From: Coemansia sp. RSA 922
Taxonomy: Eukaryota; Kickxellomycota; Kickxellomycetes; Kickxellales; Kickxellaceae
Assembly: GCA_027577415.1 (NCBI GenBank)
Contig: JANBQS010000151.1
Location: 1 to 30,412, forward strand
DNA length: 30,412 nucleotides
Direction of reading: 5' to 3'
Part shown: positions 17,830 to 26,042 of the stretch, one piece after another
Layout: each line of letters begins with the position of its first letter
How positions within the stretch are numbered: position 1 is the stretch's first letter
Translations under genes and position numbers: made by a program
The notes under the pieces: model-generated
What the model saw: the letters and a program-made list of their open reading frames with translations, nothing else
Databases searched by the model: none
Told to the model about the DNA's origin: nothing

Positions 17830-18522
17830 TTTCTTCTCTCTTTGCATGTGGCGTGTAAAATGAATTATCGATAGACCCTATTTATGAATGTGCACTGGGT
17901 GTGGCATTGATAAGTGATAGCGCCTCCTCCTCCCCCTTCTTTGACACGAGTCATGTAGCTTGCCGATAGACTTGTGCGAAAGTAAAACTATCCAAGATAA
18001 AATAAAGATAATTTATTGATCACGGGCCTCAATTTCATGCAAGCCAATACGATACATTTTCTCGCTGGTAGCAGCCTAGAGGGCTAAATTCATGCAAGTT
18101 TTGAGCTAAAAAAGAGACTACAATTTTTTTTAGCTCATTCTTTACTCATCGGATGGGGGTTGTGTGACACATGTGAGAGTGGGTGGTCTTTATACTGGAA
18201 GAGTTTAATTGGACCCCTGATTTTTTTCTTTCCTATTTCAGGGATTGCCATCTATTCGGAAAAGAAATGTACGCCATTGTTCGAAGAGGAACGTAAGGGG
18301 CAAGCGGGGTCGTCTGCATAGTATGCGGCGCTCCACTTGACAAACAAACCAAGCCGCCCTCTCTTTTCTTTATCCACTACTTTTTCAAACTCTTCCTCTC
18401 TTTTTTGTAGAAAAAAAAAACTCGTTCTTTCTTCTTACTGTTTTTGTTCAAAGCGTTTATTTTCACTTTTACTGCTCCCTTTTTTCTCTTACTCCCTTAC
18501 TCACAAAAACACACAAAAAAAT
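17830..18522. other. Intergenic between RasGAP and alpha-arrestin genes
   Basis: No gene is supported. AATAAA occurs near 18000 downstream of the RasGAP stop and may direct polyadenylation. TTCATGCAAG occurs twice (about 18034 and 18089). 18355-18520 is a strongly pyrimidine-rich leader before the arrestin ATG. Confidence 0.6.
18103..18136. repeat. Perfect inverted repeat, 11-bp stem and 12-nt loop
   Basis: GAGCTAAAAAA at 18103-18113 is the exact reverse complement of TTTTTTAGCTC at 18126-18136. It is intergenic, about 275 bp past the RasGAP stop. Its function is unknown. Confidence 0.8.
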
Positions 18523-20670
18523 ATGCGCTCTAGTCCGTCGCTAGAGATTATTCTAGATCAGCCCGAGCTGCTGGTACGTGGTACTTTGGACGAAGCCGTG
18601 CCAGCCGTTCTCAGTGGTCGCTTGGTAGTGCACTTGAACGAGTCTATAAGAGTACGGTCACTAAAGATGGTGTTTAGCGGGCGAATAGACACATACTTTA
18701 GCCAAAACGTGGTCGGCGCCACGACAAACACCAAAGACGAGCACCGCGAGTTTATTACCCATGAGTGGCAGTTTCTCGAATCGCAAAAGCACTCTTTGGC
18801 TTGGGGACCCGAAGACAAGGTGTTTCCCTTTGACTTGGTCATTCCTGGGGACAATCCCGAGACCGTAGTTACTGCTTTGAGCAAAGTGCGGTACAGCTTG
18901 CATGCCGTCTTGGAACGCACCTCGTTCCACGTCAATTTAACGACCTCTGCCGACGTGTTGGTTAAGCGCGGACCCATGCCGGGAGCGCCCTGGGCGTTGG
19001 CGTTGATGGAGAGTATTGAGGCGGCTGGCGACTGGTCGCAACAGCTGGATTACCGCGTGTCGGTGCCTACGAGGTCGCTCAAGGACGGCGAGCTATTCCA
19101 TACGCGGTTTGAGCTGGTCCCACGCAGCAAGGGCATGAAGCTGATGGCGGTCGGAGTGCTTATTAAGGAGTACGTGAGATACTACAGTCCTCAGGGCGAG
19201 GCCTTGCATCGGTTTGCGAGAGTAGTGGCGCGTAACGAAAACTTTATCAGTCCCACGGGTGCCTGCACCACAGCGCCACGCAAGGCCGACGAGTGTCTGG
19301 ATTTGGTAGACGCCACCAGCATCCAAATCCCTTTAGCTGTTCCAGCTGCCTATACGGGAATCCAGTACGACGTATTGTTGGAGCATATTGAGATCCGCCA
19401 TCGCATCAAGTTTTTGATCAAAATTCGAGACTCATCCATGCTCATCCACAGCGTTTTTATCGCCGTGCCGGTTACTATTATGCCTGTCACTGCTCGCGAT
19501 GACTCGAATATCTTGCCACAGTACGAGGCCGCATTGCGCAATCCTGGTACAATTCTTATGCGGTCGAATACTTTGCCGCCTGCCTACGATGCTGTGCCTC
19601 CTGCTGCGCAGGCTGTGCCTAGAGTCGTCGGACGCAGTAGAGCGGCTGACCAACTCTCTGCGGAGGAACAGCAGCCTGGTGACAGTGCCACCACGCAGAG
19701 AGATGCATCAAGTGGCACTGCTATTGTGCCGTCTCTTTCTGTAGTCGAGCCAGGTACAGAGGTCAATGGGTTTCCGGTTCCTTTGCGTCGAAGCAGGTCG
19801 CAGTTTTACTTGGCATCGCCAGACAGTACACCACCGATGCGCCCGCTGGACGCCACCACGATTATTGTCGACATGCCCGAACCTAGCAACACAGCGTCGA
19901 GTAGTAGAAGGGCTGGCAACCACCCCCACCGCTCCAGTATTTCGGCGATGATGTCGGCACATCCCGACACTTATCCTTCGCTGGACGATGACTCGAGTAT
20001 GCCTCTGCCGCTCCCACTTCCGCCATTCATCCTTGACCAGCAGCAGAATAGCGTTGGCCGCTCGCATGGCAATGCATCCGAGGTGTTAATCGACTCCTGC
20101 AGGGACTCGTTATATCGGACAGAAAGTAGAGCAAGTACGACGTCGTCGACTAGGAGACTCAGCAGCTTGGGCGACCGGCTAGTCAACAATAAGATCACGG
20201 ATAAGATGCGCTCCATATTCCATACGCGTACTCGCTCGTCGTCATCGGGAGCCGCAGATATTCGTCGCCACAGCAACGCGTCTTGTATAGACGTTGGTCG
20301 CCACCATTCAGTTAGACCAATGACACCACCGGCGGTTCCTTTGCTTGACTCGTCTGAGGCATATTATACTATGCCCGTGCCTTATCGGAGCAGCGTCGCC
20401 ACGGCTGTGTTGCTTGCCCCTCCGACTGCTGCATCGCACCATGGGGTGCCGTCGAGACATAGAGCTACAAACAGTATGTCGGCGTGCAATGGCCTCAACT
20501 TTTTGGATTCTGCTGCGGGATTGGCTGGCCCTGATCTAGATCGAGCCATAAAACCTCCTCCAAATGCTTTGCTCCACCATGTTCATAATCCTCCTCCCTC
20601 TCATCCTCTGCCCTCGTCTCCACTGGCTGCCAACCAAACAATATCGCCGTCGCCAGTAGCTTTCCGCTAA
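18523..20670 (+). CDS. Alpha-arrestin (ART-type) ubiquitin-ligase adaptor
   Basis: A 715-residue protein from the ATG at 18523-18525; earlier codons in frame are non-ATG. Fungal alpha-arrestins recruit Rsp5-type HECT ligases to plasma-membrane transporters and cause their endocytosis. The arrestin N-domain covers about residues 8-150 (LEIILDQPELLVRGTLDEAV; LAWGPEDKVFPFDLVIPGD) and the C-domain about 170-330 (YRVSVPTRSLKDGELFHTRF, then IQIPLAVPAA). PPAY at 352-355 is a PPxY WW-binding motif, followed by a long Ser/Pro-rich tail without known domains. A second candidate, LPQY, lies just before it. Nearby permease genes (10571 and 3878) are of the kinds such adaptors regulate, but linkage is probably chance. 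Confidence 0.92.
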   Translation: MRSSPSLEIILDQPELLVRGTLDEAVPAVLSGRLVVHLNESIRVRSLKMVFSGRIDTYFSQNVVGATTNTKDEHREFITHEWQFLESQKHSLAWGPEDKVFPFDLVIPGDNPETVVTALSKVRYSLHAVLERTSFHVNLTTSADVLVKRGPMPGAPWALALMESIEAAGDWSQQLDYRVSVPTRSLKDGELFHTRFELVPRSKGMKLMAVGVLIKEYVRYYSPQGEALHRFARVVARNENFISPTGACTTAPRKADECLDLVDATSIQIPLAVPAAYTGIQYDVLLEHIEIRHRIKFLIKIRDSSMLIHSVFIAVPVTIMPVTARDDSNILPQYEAALRNPGTILMRSNTLPPAYDAVPPAAQAVPRVVGRSRAADQLSAEEQQPGDSATTQRDASSGTAIVPSLSVVEPGTEVNGFPVPLRRSRSQFYLASPDSTPPMRPLDATTIIVDMPEPSNTASSSRRAGNHPHRSSISAMMSAHPDTYPSLDDDSSMPLPLPLPPFILDQQQNSVGRSHGNASEVLIDSCRDSLYRTESRASTTSSTRRLSSLGDRLVNNKITDKMRSIFHTRTRSSSSGAADIRRHSNASCIDVGRHHSVRPMTPPAVPLLDSSEAYYTMPVPYRSSVATAVLLAPPTAASHHGVPSRHRATNSMSACNGLNFLDSAAGLAGPDLDRAIKPPPNALLHHVHNPPPSHPLPSSPLAANQTISPSPVAFR

Positions 20671-20824
20671 ATCGTTAGTGATCTTTAAAGCATTCAAATA
20701 GAATAGCAAATGGGAGCCTAAAAATATATCTAGAGCAGAGAGTGTAGTTGACCTAGCTTGAGTGTATATGAAATTGACTAATCCATTTTGAATAGTACTT
20801 CTTATTAACGTCTAGTAAAGGCAA

Positions 20825-21232
20825 CTACAAAAGCTTGTATCCCACGTCTACCAAATGATCCGCAAATGGTCCGCATACAGAAACTACAATACCCTTATTT
20901 TTAGTCTCTGCCATGTTTAATGCAGACACGAAATAAGAATTGTAAGTAAAATCATACGTGTCATCAACTGCAATAGGGTATATTGCAAAAATAAAACCCT
21001 TTTCTTTCGCTATTTCCCTTGTCCAACCCAGAGTATAGTCGATAAAACTTGCGGGAGTACTTTTATTGACAACGTTTGAGGCCCAGCCGTTAAATAAAGA
21101 TCTCTTTATAGAATTGTCAACTGTGTTGGTTCGCGTAATAATTAGAACATTATTTTTGCTATTCACGAAGGCATCAAGCTCAGCCTTTGAATTGGCATAA
21201 AATAAATTATCCCCTAGTGCTTCGAAATTCAT
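20825..21232 (-). CDS. Gene F: unrecognised 135-aa protein of a tandem family (F/G/H)
   Basis: The family is not recognised. The ATG at 21230-21232 is chosen by alignment with gene G (both ATGAATTT, preceded by AGCTACAA). The pattern suggests a thioredoxin-like fold: a strand NVLIITRTN, a helix, a strand near FIFAIYPIAVDD, then TYNSYFVSALNM (resembling the helix-to-cis-proline segment), a strand IVVSVC and a final helix FADHLVDVGY. There is no CxxC motif, so redox activity is not expected. No signal peptide is visible. It is about 38-40% identical to gene G in protein, while the adjoining upstream sequence is up to about 90% identical. It is the first gene of a three-gene same-strand array. 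Confidence 0.83.
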   Translation of the reverse strand: MNFEALGDNLFYANSKAELDAFVNSKNNVLIITRTNTVDNSIKRSLFNGWASNVVNKSTPASFIDYTLGWTREIAKEKGFIFAIYPIAVDDTYDFTYNSYFVSALNMAETKNKGIVVSVCGPFADHLVDVGYKLL

Positions 21233-21297
21233 TTGTAGCTTGGATATAATAATAGAATACTAGTAGTGGACAAAAGTGAAGTGAGGGGGTGAAAAAA

Positions 21298-21325
21298 GGT
21301 GGGCGTTCCTCCCTCTGTTTTATAG
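21298..21325 (-). promoter_or_regulatory. TATA-type core promoter of gene F
   Basis: On the coding strand: CTATAAAACAGAGGGAGGAA, then CGCCCACC, ending 65 bp before the ATG. The layout and 28-bp length equal those of genes A and B. A TTGACTG motif lies farther upstream (complement of 21414-21420). Confidence 0.78.
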
Positions 21326-21369
21326 CGAAAGTTGAAACCAATGAAAATAATTATTCCGCTTTTTTTTGC

Positions 21370-21915
21370 CTAAGCATGATACTCTTGTATAGTAGAATGG
21401 CTAAAAATAGTCCCAGTCAACGCCCTCGTGAGCTGAAGGAAGCGTCAATGGACTAAATACGTCACTTTTTCCGTCTTTTTCCTGATACTCTGGCTGTTTG
21501 TCTCATCCGTGTTCGGCCACGAGAGCAACGAGACTTTGCTCTTTGAAAATTGCTCTTTTTGGCTACAAAGCTTTTTGCTGAAGGAGTGGGCATCCCCAGA
21601 GCGAGTAGGCAGCTGATGAGCATGGCAAATGGATGGCTTAAACAACGAGGTTGCGGGCTTTGGTCATCTCACCCCTCAAAGATGTATCATTAAATAGAAA
21701 AAAGCACCAGTAATGCAAAAGTTGCTAATAGGTGCGGTAGTTCAATTTAAGTAAAAAGAATATATTGTAAAGAGTGAGTAGGGGGAAAGCTACATCCTAC
21801 TAAAAATGACTTCTACTATACCCCCTCAAGCGTATGTTTATAATGTGATCCATATTGTCTTGAGACGGTAGAGCAAACTTGAGCTCCAGAGACTCTGCGG
21901 CAAAGATGGTCTAAC
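21370..21915 (-). repeat. Spacer repeat 1 of the F/G/H tandem array
   Basis: It is directly repeated at about 22500-23042 (period about 1.13 kb). The best block (TTGTATAGT to CAATGGAC, about 21393-21460) differs at 6 of 69 bases from its partner. Later blocks (GTTCGGCCACGAGA, GAGACTTTGCTCTTTGA, TCAATTTAA) are also shared. It holds the upstream region of gene F and the 3' flank of gene G, with no coding frame conserved. Confidence 0.82.
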
Positions 21916-22332
21916 CTACTTATCCGACATTTCAAAGTATCCTGTGTCTATCAGAAACTGAGCAAATTGTCCACATACAGATATTTCTACCCAATCCAGA
22001 TCTTCTAAACCTATGTTCAATACAGACACAGAATTAGCATTGTACGTCATTTTAAACGTATCAGTTGCCGAAATACTATATAAGACAATACTATAGGCAT
22101 TCTCCGGCATCATTCTGCGAGCCTGCGCAATAGTCTTCACAATAAAACCCTTACAGGCAGCCTCATCGCCAGACTTTGCAACATAGTGGAAGCTCTTAGA
22201 ACTTCTTATAGACTCATCAACGGCATAGGTCATCGTAATAATTAGAACTTCTTTTTTGCTTTCTACCAATTCATCAAGCTCGGCCTTGGTATTGGCTATA
22301 AATAGGCCGGGTATAATATCTTGTAAATTCAT
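21916..22332 (-). CDS. Gene G: unrecognised 138-aa paralogue of F and H
   Basis: The ATG at 22330-22332 is chosen because it aligns with gene F and lies about 110 bp downstream of the TATA box; upstream codons of the open frame are non-ATG leader. Visible parts are KAELDELVESKKEVLIITMT (first helix and strand), a helix around ACKGFIVKTIAQARRMM, a strand YSIVLYSISATD, TFKMTYNANSVSVLNI, a strand VEISVCGQ and a closing helix FAQFLIDTGYF. No CxxC, signal peptide or membrane segment is seen. The conserved positions among F, G and H are the ELD..V..K..V(L/V)I(I/V)T start, the TF.MTY / TYDFTYN block and the (I/V)S(V/A)CG.FA..L.D.GY end. Function unknown. Confidence 0.84.
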   Translation of the reverse strand: MNLQDIIPGLFIANTKAELDELVESKKEVLIITMTYAVDESIRSSKSFHYVAKSGDEAACKGFIVKTIAQARRMMPENAYSIVLYSISATDTFKMTYNANSVSVLNIGLEDLDWVEISVCGQFAQFLIDTGYFEMSDK

Positions 22333-22414
22333 TTGTAGCTTGTTTAAACTTTGAAAATAATATAGTACTGGTGGGCTGAAAGATGGATGTGAGGATACAA
22401 GAGAAATGTGAAAA

Positions 22415-22463
22415 GGTGGGGGGCTCCTCCATCGCCTTGTTTTATAGTAGAAGCTGCAGTCAA
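22415..22463 (-). promoter_or_regulatory. TATA-type core promoter of gene G with upstream TTGACTG
   Basis: Coding strand: TTGACTG (complement of 22457-22463), then CTATAAAACAAGGCGATGG, AGGAG and a C-run ending CCCACC. The TATA box is about 110 bp from the ATG. Spacing between TATA and CCCACC is about 5 bp longer than in A, B and F. Confidence 0.75.
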
Positions 22464-22499
22464 CGAAAGAAACATATTCGCACAAACCCTGCGTTTTGG

Positions 22500-23042
22500 T
22501 TGCCCCAACAGAACCGTTGTATAGTGGGATGGCTAAAAATAGTCCCAATCAACGCCCTTGCGAGCTGAAGGAAGCGCCAATGGACCAAAAGCACCACCTT
22601 TTCCACCCCTTTTTGTCCTACTCTGTATGGTTTCCCCCCTTTGTGTTCGGCCACGAGAACAGAGAGACTTTGCTCTTTGAGAATTACGCCTTTTTGGCTA
22701 CAAATTCCTTGTTAAAGAAGGTGCTGGCATCTCCAGAGTGAGCAGGCAGCTGATGGGCACGACGTGTGGGGGACTTGAACAACGAGACCGCAAGCCTTGG
22801 AAAGCTCACCTATCAAAAAAATCTCTTGAAAAGAGCAAGCGCCAGTAATGCTAAAGCTGGTTGTTGGTGCGTGCGGCTGTTCAATTTAAATATAGTAGTA
22901 TATTGTGAAGCATTATAAAAGAAAAGAAAAACTACATTCTAAACAATGCCCTCGAGCGTATGCCAATACTTTAAGCTCTGTTGTATTGTACCAGCTTTGG
23001 CATGCACAACCTCCAAAGACAAAGCAGCAATTTAGGTCTTAG
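22500..23042 (-). repeat. Spacer repeat 2 of the F/G/H tandem array
   Basis: The partner of 21370-21915. It contains the upstream region of gene G and the 3' flank of gene H. Near the stop codons of G and H both copies read AAGTAG followed by a similar TAGACC-type sequence, and the distal part shares AATTGAAC and GCATTACTGG-type words on the coding strand. Confidence 0.8.
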
Positions 23043-23459
23043 CTACTTACTAAAAGTACCAAAGTAGCCAGCATCGGAAAGATGCTTGGCAAAAGGCCCA
23101 CACGCAGATATTCCAATCAATTTAGTGCTAGTGGCGGACATGTTTAACACGGACACATATTCGGAATCATAAGTCATTTCAAACGTGCCATCTTCGTCTT
23201 TCGAGTACGAGATAAGGTTAAAATTATGTTCACTTGCTATCTTACGGGCCAAGTTAATAACTTTGTCAAGAACATCAAGGCAATTGGAGTCATTGGCAAC
23301 ATTGTCAACCCCATCATAATTCTTAGCTTGCTTCATGGTCTCATGAACCTCATTGGTTGCAGTGACAATTACAACGTTCTTGTTTTTACATACAAAATTA
23401 TCAAGTTTATCCCTGGTGCTTACTGACATGATGTCGGTCTGTTCTTGCTGAGGACTCAT
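23043..23459 (-). CDS. Gene H: unrecognised 138-aa paralogue of F and G
   Basis: The ATG at 23457-23459 is the first in frame. A ten-residue extension (MSPQQEQTDI) precedes the family start. The order is the same: KLDNFVCKNKNVVIVTATN, a variable asparagine-rich segment (NYDGVDNVANDSN), a helix VLDKVINLARKIASEHN, a strand FNLISYSKDED, TFEMTYDSEYVSVLNM, a strand KLIGISACGP and a helix FAKHLSDAGYF. The helix-strand order fits a thioredoxin-like fold, again without CxxC. It is the most diverged member by flanks. No targeting signals are seen. Function unknown. Confidence 0.83.
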   Translation of the reverse strand: MSPQQEQTDIMSVSTRDKLDNFVCKNKNVVIVTATNEVHETMKQAKNYDGVDNVANDSNCLDVLDKVINLARKIASEHNFNLISYSKDEDGTFEMTYDSEYVSVLNMSATSTKLIGISACGPFAKHLSDAGYFGTFSK

Positions 23460-23552
23460 TGAATAGACGTATAGGTTAAAGAGTGTAATAGAATATTATT
23501 GTTGATGAGGGGTTTGGGAATATAAAAGTAAAACTTGCAGAGTAAAAAAAAA

Positions 23553-23617
23553 GTGGGCGGTTCTCCATTCACCTCTTTTTATAGGGGTGTTTGCAGTCAG
23601 TGAGATCTCACAGTCAA
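23553..23617 (-). promoter_or_regulatory. TATA-type core promoter of gene H with upstream TTGACTG
   Basis: Coding strand: TTGACTG (complement of 23611-23617), then CTATAAAAAGAGGTGAATGG, AGAA and CCGCCCAC ending at 23553. The first 14 bases from the TATA box equal those of gene B. A second TTGACTG lies upstream (complement of 23695-23701). Confidence 0.75.
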
Positions 23618-24714
23618 GGCATGGAGAAGGGATGCATGTAAGTCATGTTATTTCAAGTGCTCACGGGGTTCAAAAATAGAGCTATTTATAGCTCCAGTCA
23701 ACGCGTTCAAAATATTTTAAAGAACTAAAGTCTTTTTAAGTTTTCGCTTATTCTCATCCAATTATTTCGCCACCTGCACCGCCGATGACTGGAGGAGCAA
23801 AAGTAATATGTACTTTTATTATTATTATTTAAACTTGGCTATCCACAACCAGGCAGTCCGCAGAATAAGGGTATTGTCTATGCTCTGTAATGGTGATACC
23901 TAATACTAAAAATGCAGCTAAATAAATTCAGTGGCTCGCCCGCTAAATGGCCATACAATGCCATGTCAGCTCATGCTGCCTGTGTGTTGTGTGAGCAGCG
24001 GCAAAGAAACTCGCACTGCGCTTTCTAAACTGTATACGAAGAAAAAAATGGATTCTCCAAAGAAAAAAGCAGTGGCAACCCCACCTCACTTTGTATCCAT
24101 TACTTGCCCAGAAAGGGAACACATGTTTGCATCAGATCCTGGTACTCTTATTCGACATCTGTATTCCCCCTGCAAAGCCAAGGGGCAAAGTTCAGCTTCA
24201 GTATACTTTTATTCATCTCTCTATTAATAAAATAAAACGAGGTTTTACATTATTCTTGTCGTTTTCACTCGTCTACTGGCACTATGTACAAGTGCACTAG
24301 TCAGCGTCAGCAACTTTAAAAAGAGACTCTACTCTAACATAAAGTACAAGAACTGCAATACTGTCGGCACTATATTCGATGTTTCTCGTACATAAATCTA
24401 CGTTAAAGGGTATGCAACCGGGGTTTTACAAGGGTTCGTCTTGTCAAGTACCAGACAAACTATCCTTTGATACCAAGGGTAAATGAGTGACTGTAAACAG
24501 TCCAATTCAGTCATATCGTGTGTTTTAATATCCCCAGTTTTATATAACACTTACTTTCACATTTGTCTGTGTGAGGTTTTTTTTCTTGCCCATATCTGCA
24601 GACTAGGCATGGATATAGTGATTCTATCAGTTTTCTTTCGCGCGTGTGGGTCAAGCCGAGAATAAGTTGTATTGTTATTTATTTATCTATCTACCTATTA
24701 TTTTTATTATACAA
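23618..24714. other. 1.1-kb intergenic between gene H and the U-box gene
   Basis: No convincing gene is seen. The H-proximal part (23670-23705) holds AT-rich CTATAAATAG-like sequence and a second TTGACTG. The open frame at 23931-24227 (98 codons) shows no domain, signal or composition typical of a gene. An AATAAAATAAAA word lies near 24226-24238. Confidence 0.55.
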
Positions 24715-25635
24715 ATGGCGGCCACAGTACCCAACAACATTGAGTTATTCGATTACGCAGACACGCGTCTCCACACAACACTTACCAGCGATACGCCCAG
24801 CACCGACAACTACGAAGCCACGAACCTACTTTTAAAAGTACAAAGGCCAGCTACAATTTCCATTCTACCTAACAACCAACCAACCAGTTTCATGGCCGAA
24901 TCATTCGTAAAGCCGCCTATCGACCTTATATTCCAACTACCATACACAGTTTCACTTGCAGCTATAGTAATTGATCCAAGGATCCGCCAATCCCACGCAA
25001 AATCCATTAGCATCTATATACTACGCGGTACATTAGACGCATGGCATAAGTGGATATTACTTGGCCAAATGACTTGGGAATCTGAAGAACGTAGGCCACG
25101 CGCTCTATGCAATAAAGAACTCGGTCCACAGTTAGTAACTCAGGTAGCTAGTCGATTACAATGTGGGTCGTTGTGCGATACTGTTGTTTGGCAGCCTATC
25201 GCTTTGCCACCAGATAATTTGCATTCTGTTAATATTGTTAAACTACGGATCTCAGCAATGCATCAGGCTCATGCTCTGGGACTCGGTAGGATTGAGATCT
25301 GGGCCCAGCCATCTCAACGTTTACCTGCTCACAAACGAAACCAAGCATGGGCGAGTATCCGCCAAACGATCCAACCACCAGAACAACCGACGTCGGTAGC
25401 AGATTCTAGTACCACAGAAAATTGTCCGCAAGAGTTTATCGACGTTATAACCCTCAGCATTATGCAAGATCCTGTCATACTACCGAGTAACATACGCTGT
25501 GACCGTTCTACTATAATCCGACACTTATCCGTACGCAAAACCGATCCATTCACTGGACTGCCTTTGGAGTTGGATCAAGTAAAACCAGATCTCTTGCTTC
25601 AACAACGTATTAGAGAATGGACAAATAAAAATTAA
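24715..25635 (+). CDS. U-box E3 ubiquitin ligase, UBOX5/RNF37-like
   Basis: A 306-residue protein from the ATG at 24715-24717, the first methionine after a T-rich leader. The N-terminal domain (about residues 5-220) matches the RNF37/UBOX5 type beta-rich region, with AESFVKPPIDLIFQLPYTV, followed by IVID, and a later LRISAMHQAHALGLGRIEIW. The U-box covers about 236-304: PQEFIDVITLSIMQDPVILP, CDRSTIIRHL, DPFTGLPLELDQ and a closing helix LLLQQRIREW, the usual U-box order without zinc ligands. It would transfer ubiquitin with an E2 partner, probably in the nucleus as in animals. The protein is shorter than animal UBOX5 and lacks its C-terminal RING. It is convergent with the LisH gene. Confidence 0.88.
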   Translation: MAATVPNNIELFDYADTRLHTTLTSDTPSTDNYEATNLLLKVQRPATISILPNNQPTSFMAESFVKPPIDLIFQLPYTVSLAAIVIDPRIRQSHAKSISIYILRGTLDAWHKWILLGQMTWESEERRPRALCNKELGPQLVTQVASRLQCGSLCDTVVWQPIALPPDNLHSVNIVKLRISAMHQAHALGLGRIEIWAQPSQRLPAHKRNQAWASIRQTIQPPEQPTSVADSSTTENCPQEFIDVITLSIMQDPVILPSNIRCDRSTIIRHLSVRKTDPFTGLPLELDQVKPDLLLQQRIREWTNKN

Positions 25636-26042
25636 CAAAAAAAAAAAAGTTGCACATTTTAATGTGGTCTAAATATCGCTCATATACCGTCATAGTCTTA
25701 TAAAATTTGCGGAATTCATGCATATCCCTCTCTCCCTCCGAAAAGGAAGAGAAGGATCATAATGTTTTTTCGAATCATCGCGGATAGTTTAGACACACAT
25801 TGAGAAAATATGCGCACTCTCTTCGGGATTCGAACTGGCGATGATTGAATCATCGCGAAAGGCCAAGTAAATTTGGTCTAAGTTTGAAATTCCAAAAAAC
25901 CGTGTTTTTACAAAGTACCACACAAAGATAGCATCACGTGAACAAACAAACAGGATCGCCAACCATCTGTTTTAAGCTACAAAAGAGGTCTTACGAGAGA
26001 AAGTGAAAATCATTTTTAAAGTGAAAAAGTACAAAAAGAAAG
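25636..26042. other. Intergenic between two convergent genes, with tRNA-like B-box motif and palindrome
   Basis: GAATCATCGCG occurs at 25772-25782 and 25848-25858; the second copy is half of a perfect palindrome (CGATGATT G AATCATCG, 25839-25855). The minus strand of 25825-25835 reads GTTCGAATCCC, a near-consensus tRNA T-loop, but the surrounding bases do not form a T-stem or cloverleaf. No gene is supported. A poly-A run follows the U-box stop. Confidence 0.5.

Noticed and set aside
23931..24227. 98-codon plus-strand open frame
   Set aside because: No domain, signal peptide, promoter of either class or paralogue in the window; length is within chance expectation for this base composition.
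25800..25870. Minus-strand tRNA gene
   Set aside because: Only the T-loop motif is present. The flanking bases do not pair as a T-stem, no A box is found at the right distance and no acceptor stem can be drawn.
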